Positions 6,674 to 9,962 of a stretch of DNA of 9,962 nucleotides are shown here, piece after piece; position 1 is the stretch's first letter, and each line of letters begins with the position of its first letter. Both the position numbers and the translations under genes were made by a program. Below the pieces are notes generated by a model. It searched no databases, was not told the origin of the DNA, and worked only from the letters and a program-made list of their open reading frames with translations. Origin of the DNA: Bacillota bacterium (lineage in GTDB: Bacteria > Bacillota > Clostridia > Acetivibrionales > DSM-1351); the NCBI GenBank assembly GCA_023417285.1, contig JAEZFR010000013.1, positions 1 through 9,962 on the forward strand. Direction: 5' to 3'.

Positions 6674-7573
6674 GTGGAAATATACCTAGATATTTTATTT
6701 TTAGAGAACCTAGTTATAAATTACCTGATTCTATATACAACCTCTAAGTTGTCTAAGTTGAGGGCTAGTACACTTAGGCTATTTGCAGGAGCAGCAGTAG
6801 GTGCATTTTATGTGATTTTACTTATTCTATTACCAGGCATGAAGGCATATTACACAATTTTCTCAAAACTATTATTGTCTCTATTTATAATTGCAGTTAC
6901 GTTTTCACCAAGGAAGGTATTGGAGTTTATTAAGGTATTAGTTATATTCTACATATCAACCTTCATATTTGCAGGTGCTGCGCTTGCATTTTTGTACTTC
7001 AACCAGCAAGGCGGTTTCGTAAAGAATGGCATTATTTATGAGTTCGGACGCTCAAAACTAAGCCTCATTATTTTTTCAATATTTACTGTTGGGATAATTA
7101 TTAAGATATTTTTGGAAGTTATACAAACTCGTTTATTAAGGGACAGATTACTAATACCTATAACTATTGCTTTTGATAACCGAACGGTTGGAATGCCAGC
7201 TTTAATAGATACGGGCAATTCCTTGAAGGACCCTCTTACAAATATTCCTGTTATGGTAGTAGAGTATCAAGCATTGCAGGAACTATTACCAGAGGAGATT
7301 AGAGGTATTTTTATTAATAGGCATGAGGACGACCTTAACTGTATTACCAACACAATTTCTTCATCAAAGTGGTTTTCGCGTTTTAGGCTAATTCCATTCA
7401 GCTCACTAGGCAAAGAAAATGGCATGCTTTTGGGCTTCAAACCAGACCTTGTAGTTATTGGTGAGGATGAGGACAAAAAAAATATCAAAAATGTTATTGT
7501 TGGGATTTATAATAAGTCTCTATCAAACAATGAAAAGTACAAGGCCTTACTTGGTCCAGACCTTGTAGCATAA
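6674..7573 (+). CDS. spoIIGA: SpoIIGA, sporulation aspartic protease that processes pro-sigma-E
   Basis: SpoIIGA is a membrane aspartic protease that, when signalled by SpoIIR from the forespore, cleaves pro-sigma-E in the mother cell. The 299-residue length fits the family. The N-terminal half holds about five membrane segments (roughly residues 5-22, 35-54, 60-77, 85-108 and 128-149). The soluble C-terminal half carries the active-site motif ALIDTGNSLKDPLT (176-189) with catalytic Asp179, matching Asp183 of B. subtilis. The GTG start at 6674 is 9 nt after GAGG (6661-6664); the initial residues MEIYLDILFLENLVINY are typical. Its substrate gene sigE follows 39 nt downstream. The upstream terminator and the wide-spaced promoter with a Spo0A box make this the first gene of a sporulation operon. 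Confidence 0.95.
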   Translation: MEIYLDILFLENLVINYLILYTTSKLSKLRASTLRLFAGAAVGAFYVILLILLPGMKAYYTIFSKLLLSLFIIAVTFSPRKVLEFIKVLVIFYISTFIFAGAALAFLYFNQQGGFVKNGIIYEFGRSKLSLIIFSIFTVGIIIKIFLEVIQTRLLRDRLLIPITIAFDNRTVGMPALIDTGNSLKDPLTNIPVMVVEYQALQELLPEEIRGIFINRHEDDLNCITNTISSSKWFSRFRLIPFSSLGKENGMLLGFKPDLVVIGEDEDKKNIKNVIVGIYNKSLSNNEKYKALLGPDLVA

Positions 7574-7612
7574 GCTTTTACAACACCATTTATTGAAAGG
7601 GGTCAATCAGAA

Positions 7613-8344
7613 ATGAAAATCACCACTAGATTTAAAATGTTTTTACTTACTAAGTATTACAATTTATTAAGGAAAATTAAACTAGGAGATAGCTTCCCGG
7701 TCCATTATATAGGGGGAAGTGAAGCATTGCCGCCACCTTTGACTATTGATGAAGAAGCATACCTGCTAAACAAGTTAGAACAGTGCGATTATGGCGTTAA
7801 AAGCATTTTAATAGAAAGAAATCTCAGATTAGTGGTTTATATAGCAAGAAAATTTGAAAATACTGGTGTAGGAGTAGAAGACCTAATTTCAATAGGAACA
7901 ATAGGTTTGATAAAAGCTATAAACACATTTAATCCCTCTAAAAATATTAAGCTGGCTACTTATGCATCAAGATGCATTGAAAACGAAATACTAATGTATC
8001 TCAGGAGAAATAATCGTGTTAAATCAGAGATATCAATTGATGAGCCTCTCAATATTGATTGGGATGGAAATGAGCTTCTGCTTTCAGATATTTTAGGAAC
8101 GGATAACGACCTTATTCACAGGAGCTTAGAAGATGAAGTAGATAAAGAACTGCTAAGCTCAGCAATGAAAAAATTATCAGTCCGGGAAAAAAGAATCATG
8201 GAGTTAAGATTTGGATTGGTCAATGGAGTAGAAAAAACTCAAAAAGAAGTCGCTGATATGTTGGGTATTTCTCAATCCTATATTTCAAGATTAGAAAAAA
8301 GAATTATCAGCAGGTTGAAAAAGGAAATAAACCGAATGACTTGA
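7613..8344 (+). CDS. sigE: Pro-sigma-E, early mother-cell sporulation sigma factor
   Basis: The 243-residue sigma-70 family protein is very close to B. subtilis sigma-E. The N-terminal pro-sequence (about residues 1-31, with a basic amphipathic helix) keeps it inactive at the membrane until SpoIIGA cuts just before YIGGSEALPPPL (32-43). Region 2 contains RNLRLVVYIARKFENTG (69-85), the core-binding ISIGTIGLIKA (92-102) and the -10-binding ATYASRCIENEILMYLRR (115-132). Region 4 ends with the -35-binding helix-turn-helix TQKEVADMLGISQSYISRLEKR (209-230). The acidic residue upstream of the B. subtilis cleavage site (Glu25) aligns with Pro29 here, within SFPVHYIGG. The ATG at 7613 has AAAGGGG at 7596-7602, 10 nt upstream. 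It is co-transcribed with spoIIGA, probably under Spo0A. Confidence 0.97.
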   Translation: MKITTRFKMFLLTKYYNLLRKIKLGDSFPVHYIGGSEALPPPLTIDEEAYLLNKLEQCDYGVKSILIERNLRLVVYIARKFENTGVGVEDLISIGTIGLIKAINTFNPSKNIKLATYASRCIENEILMYLRRNNRVKSEISIDEPLNIDWDGNELLLSDILGTDNDLIHRSLEDEVDKELLSSAMKKLSVREKRIMELRFGLVNGVEKTQKEVADMLGISQSYISRLEKRIISRLKKEINRMT

Positions 8345-8372
8345 TATAACTGGATAGAGCCCGAAAGGCAGA

Positions 8373-8393
8373 TTTGTCAAGGGTTTTGACAAA
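8373..8393. promoter_or_regulatory. Inverted repeat of two Spo0A-box-like sites between sigE and sigG
   Basis: TTTGTCAA (8373-8380) and TTGACAAA (8386-8393) are a perfect 8-bp inverted repeat around GGGTT. The right half with its preceding T reads TTTGACAAA, the same nine bases as the box in the spoIIGA promoter; the left half reads TTTGTCAAG, one base off consensus. It could be a double Spo0A site. It could also be a weak terminator after sigE, although the stem is AT-rich and the following AATATTTT is a poor T tract. TTTTGAC also recurs at 8384-8390 and 8398-8404. Confidence 0.45.
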
Positions 8394-8414
8394 AATATTT
8401 TGACTTACATAACA

Positions 8415-8442
8415 GTATAAAAATACCCTCCATGGCAATAAT
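8415..8442 (+). promoter_or_regulatory. Candidate sigma-F (forespore) promoter of sigG
   Basis: GTATA (8415-8419) fits the sigma-F/sigma-G -35 class (GYATA), and GGCAATAAT (8434-8442) fits the sigma-F -10 form GGNNANANT at every fixed position. The 14-nt gap is one to two bases shorter than the usual 15-16. B. subtilis sigG is transcribed by sigma-F and then by sigma-G itself. Initiation would be expected near 8449-8451, giving a leader of about 30 nt. Confidence 0.5.
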
Positions 8443-8472
8443 GATATTGAAAAATCATTATTGCTCGGGAGG
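8427..8472 (+). promoter_or_regulatory. Hairpin that sequesters the sigG Shine-Dalgarno
   Basis: CCTCC (8427-8431) is exactly complementary to GGAGG (8468-8472), the core of the sigG ribosome site. Inside it, after a symmetric 2x2 internal loop (8432-8433 / 8466-8467), lies a 12-bp stem (8434-8445 / 8454-8465, one terminal G-U) with an 8-nt loop (8446-8453). An A-rich stretch (8420-8423) can also face the T run before the ATG. In any transcript that covers the whole element the ribosome site would be closed. Transcripts starting in the loop, from the promoter above, would lack the left arm and be open. Confidence 0.75.
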
Positions 8473-8478
8473 TTTTTT

Positions 8479-9252
8479 ATGCTAATCAATAAGGTTGAAA
8501 TCTGCGGTGTTAATACATCTAAACTTCCTGTTTTAACTAACGAACAGAAAAAAGAACTATTCGAAAGAATGCATAAGGGTGATAACTCTGCTAGAGATGA
8601 GTTTATAAAAGGCAACCTGAGGCTTGTTTTAAGCGTGATTCAGAGGTTTAATAACAGGGGAGAATATGTTGATGACTTATTTCAGGTTGGTTGCATTGGT
8701 TTAATCAAAGCTATTGATAACTTTGATGTAACTCAGAATGTCAAATTTTCAACGTATGCTGTTCCTATGATCATAGGCGAAATAAGACGGTACCTAAGGG
8801 ATAATAATTCTATAAGAGTGAGTCGTTCTCTAAGAGATATTGCATATAAAGCGCTACAGGCAAAAGAAAAACTGACGTGCAAGAACTCAAAGGAACCTAC
8901 AATAAATGAGTTAGCTGAAGAACTACAGCTACCCAAGGAGGATATAGTATTTGCTTTAGATGCTATCCAGGATCCCATATCTTTATTTGAATCTGTATAT
9001 CATGATGGTGGTGATGCCATATATGTGATGGATCAGGTAAGTGACGAAAAAAATATCGATGAAAACTGGCTTGAGACCATATCACTAAAAGAGGCAATGA
9101 GAAAGTTAAATGATAGAGAGAAGCTCATTCTCAATCTGCGCTTTTTTGAGGGAAGAACTCAAATGGAAGTTGCTGATGAAATAGGCATTTCTCAGGCTCA
9201 GGTATCTAGGCTTGAGAAAACTGCCCTAATGCATATGAAAAAGTATATTTAA
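8479..9252 (+). CDS. sigG: Sigma-G, late forespore sporulation sigma factor
   Basis: Sigma-G directs RNA polymerase in the engulfed forespore to genes for small acid-soluble proteins, germination and DNA protection. With 257 residues it is near the usual ~260. The N-terminus INKVEICGVNTSKLPVL (3-19) is diagnostic of sigma-G. Region 2 includes LFQVGCIGLIKAIDNF (67-82) and FSTYAVPMIIGEIRRYLRDN (90-109). Region 3 contains SRSLRDIAYKALQ (115-127). Region 4 ends in TQMEVADEIGISQAQVSRLEKT (227-248). The ATG at 8479 is preferred over the in-frame TTG at 8461, because GGGAGG (8467-8472) lies 6 nt before the ATG and the protein then begins like its relatives. At the position of B. subtilis Asn45, linked to inhibition by CsfB/Gin, the residue is Lys44. 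The 134-nt gap after sigE carries a hairpin over the ribosome site and a sigma-F-like promoter. Confidence 0.97.
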   Translation: MLINKVEICGVNTSKLPVLTNEQKKELFERMHKGDNSARDEFIKGNLRLVLSVIQRFNNRGEYVDDLFQVGCIGLIKAIDNFDVTQNVKFSTYAVPMIIGEIRRYLRDNNSIRVSRSLRDIAYKALQAKEKLTCKNSKEPTINELAEELQLPKEDIVFALDAIQDPISLFESVYHDGGDAIYVMDQVSDEKNIDENWLETISLKEAMRKLNDREKLILNLRFFEGRTQMEVADEIGISQAQVSRLEKTALMHMKKYI

Positions 9253-9259
9253 TGCTATC

Positions 9260-9273
9260 TATACTTGAGTATA
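9260..9273. repeat. Short inverted repeat downstream of sigG
   Basis: TATACT (9260-9265) and AGTATA (9268-9273) form 6-bp arms around TG, immediately before nrdR's non-coding leader. The 9253-9424 gap also has four GTAC tetramers (9276, 9284, 9333, 9353), two of which make a GTACA/TGTAC pair. No clear terminator follows sigG, and no promoter better than TTGAGT (9265) with a weak TTTAAC (9288) was found. I recognise no known operator. Confidence 0.3.
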
Positions 9274-9410
9274 CTGTACGCTTGTACTTTAACTGCAATA
9301 TATTTCAAAAATAAAAATGAACCTCCTAATCCGTACATTGCTGATAAATCCTGTACAAAAAAGTATTATTAATGTAGAATGTGATTATATTACGTTTTTC
9401 AGCATGGAAA

Positions 9411-9417
9411 GGAAGGA
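9411..9417 (+). promoter_or_regulatory. Shine-Dalgarno fixing the start of nrdR
   Basis: GGAAGGA lies 7 nt before the ATG at 9425. Starting there, the protein begins with MKCPFCG, the invariant NrdR start. The in-frame ATG 36 codons earlier (9317) lacks a ribosome site and would add residues unlike the family. Confidence 0.85.
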
Positions 9418-9424
9418 TTTTGGT

Positions 9425-9892
9425 ATGAAATGTCCTTTTTGCGGATTTATTGAGGATAAGGTAATTGACTCTAGGCCAACAGATGAAGGTTCGGCTATCA
9501 GAAGAAGGCGGGAATGCACTAAGTGTACTAGAAGATTTACTACTTATGAGAAGGTTGAAAGTTTGCCACTTATGGTTATCAAAAAAGATAAAACTAGGCA
9601 GCCTTTTGATAGGGAGAAGCTTATGAATGGGCTGCTAAGAGCTTGTGAAAAACGTCCAGTTTCCATAAACGATCTTGAGAAATTGGTGGAGGGTATTGAG
9701 GTTCAGCTATATAATTCACTACAGAGAGAAGTAACTACTGAGGAGATTGGAGAGCTTATTATGCAGAAGCTCAAGAATCTTGATGAGGTTGCTTATGTCA
9801 GATTTGCCTCAGTTTATAGACAGTTTAAAGATATAAACACCTTTATGGATGAGGTACGGAAGCTCTTAAAAGAGGGCAAAAAAGAAGAGTAA
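9425..9892 (+). CDS. nrdR: NrdR, ATP-cone repressor of ribonucleotide reductase genes
   Basis: NrdR senses ATP/dATP and represses ribonucleotide reductase operons by binding pairs of NrdR boxes. From the ATG at 9425 the protein has 155 residues, the normal family length. An N-terminal zinc ribbon uses Cys3, Cys6, Cys31 and Cys34, followed by the basic stretch around IRRRREC and RRFTTYE. The ATP-cone domain (about 48-138) starts with VIKKDKTRQPFDREKL and ends with the conserved VAYVRFASVYRQFKD. The gene sits 172 nt after sigG on the same strand. No NrdR box is visible nearby, so autoregulation is not supported. An efficient terminator follows. Conservation of the sigG-nrdR order in other Clostridia is my recollection, not something seen here. 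Confidence 0.96.
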   Translation: MKCPFCGFIEDKVIDSRPTDEGSAIRRRRECTKCTRRFTTYEKVESLPLMVIKKDKTRQPFDREKLMNGLLRACEKRPVSINDLEKLVEGIEVQLYNSLQREVTTEEIGELIMQKLKNLDEVAYVRFASVYRQFKDINTFMDEVRKLLKEGKKEE

Positions 9893-9912
9893 TTAATAAA
9901 TTGGAAATCTGA

Positions 9913-9948
9913 TCAGCCTCCTGCACGTTGAGGGAGGCTGACTTTTTT
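9913..9948 (+). terminator. Strong intrinsic terminator after nrdR
   Basis: TCAGCCTCC (9913-9921) and GGAGGCTGA (9933-9941) form a perfect 9-bp GC-rich stem with an 11-nt loop, followed by C and six T (9943-9948). It lies 21 nt after the nrdR stop and closes the transcription unit. Confidence 0.93.
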
Positions 9949-9962
9949 ATGGTGTTCCACAT

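Noticed and set aside
8360..8370. GCC-CGAAA-GGC (8360-8370) after sigE as a terminator stem
   Set aside because: Only three base pairs and no T tract follow, so it is not a credible terminator.
8461..8478. TTG at 8461 as the sigG start
   Set aside because: It lies inside the hairpin right arm and upstream of the Shine-Dalgarno GGGAGG, which serves the ATG at 8479. The extra residues are not seen in sigma-G.
9318..9327. Minus-strand AGGAGGT as a ribosome site for a leftward gene
   Set aside because: No start codon at suitable spacing opens a reading frame of useful length on the minus strand.
9317..9424. 36-codon N-terminal extension of nrdR from the ATG at 9317
   Set aside because: It has no Shine-Dalgarno and its residues do not resemble NrdR. 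The ATG at 9425 has a good ribosome site and gives the invariant MKCPFCG start.

Overview
The window looks like a low-GC, endospore-forming member of the Clostridia. The protein sequences and gene order suggest the Ruminiclostridium / Clostridium cluster III neighbourhood, but that placement is inference from memory. The evidence is the end of a dcw (division and cell wall) cluster that runs straight into the sporulation genes spoIIGA-sigE-sigG and then nrdR. This order is typical of sporulating Firmicutes. Most genes have strong Shine-Dalgarno sequences, and ftsA, ftsZ and spoIIGA start with GTG or TTG.

Layout. Positions 1-1475 (minus strand) hold the start of gatD and all of murT. These encode the two subunits of the enzyme that amidates the D-glutamate of lipid II. 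Positions 1476-1760 are very AT-rich and hold no gene. Positions 1762-2691 (plus) hold a murA that has lost about its first 110 codons: homology begins almost exactly at the catalytic-cysteine motif. Downstream, on the plus strand, are divIB/ftsQ, the small membrane protein gene sbp, ftsA, ftsZ, a strong terminator, spoIIGA, sigE (pro-sigma-E), sigG, and nrdR with its own terminator at the right edge. No rRNA, tRNA, CRISPR array or insertion sequence was seen.

How the genes work together. DivIB, Sbp, FtsA and FtsZ belong to the divisome, which also builds the asymmetric sporulation septum. SpoIIGA is the membrane aspartic protease that matures pro-sigma-E in the mother cell. Sigma-G is the late forespore sigma factor. 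NrdR represses ribonucleotide reductase genes and is not obviously part of this programme.

The most interesting signals are regulatory. (1) The sigG leader can fold into a long hairpin that buries the sigG Shine-Dalgarno sequence. A sigma-F-like -10 element lies inside its left arm, so only transcripts read through from upstream would carry the lock. (2) The spoIIGA promoter has perfect TTGACA and TATAAT boxes at a 21-nt spacing, with a consensus Spo0A box over the -35, matching the unusual B. subtilis spoIIG architecture. (3) The murA truncation and the divergent murT-gatD pair look like a breakpoint inside the dcw cluster, with an imperfect inverted repeat at the junction.
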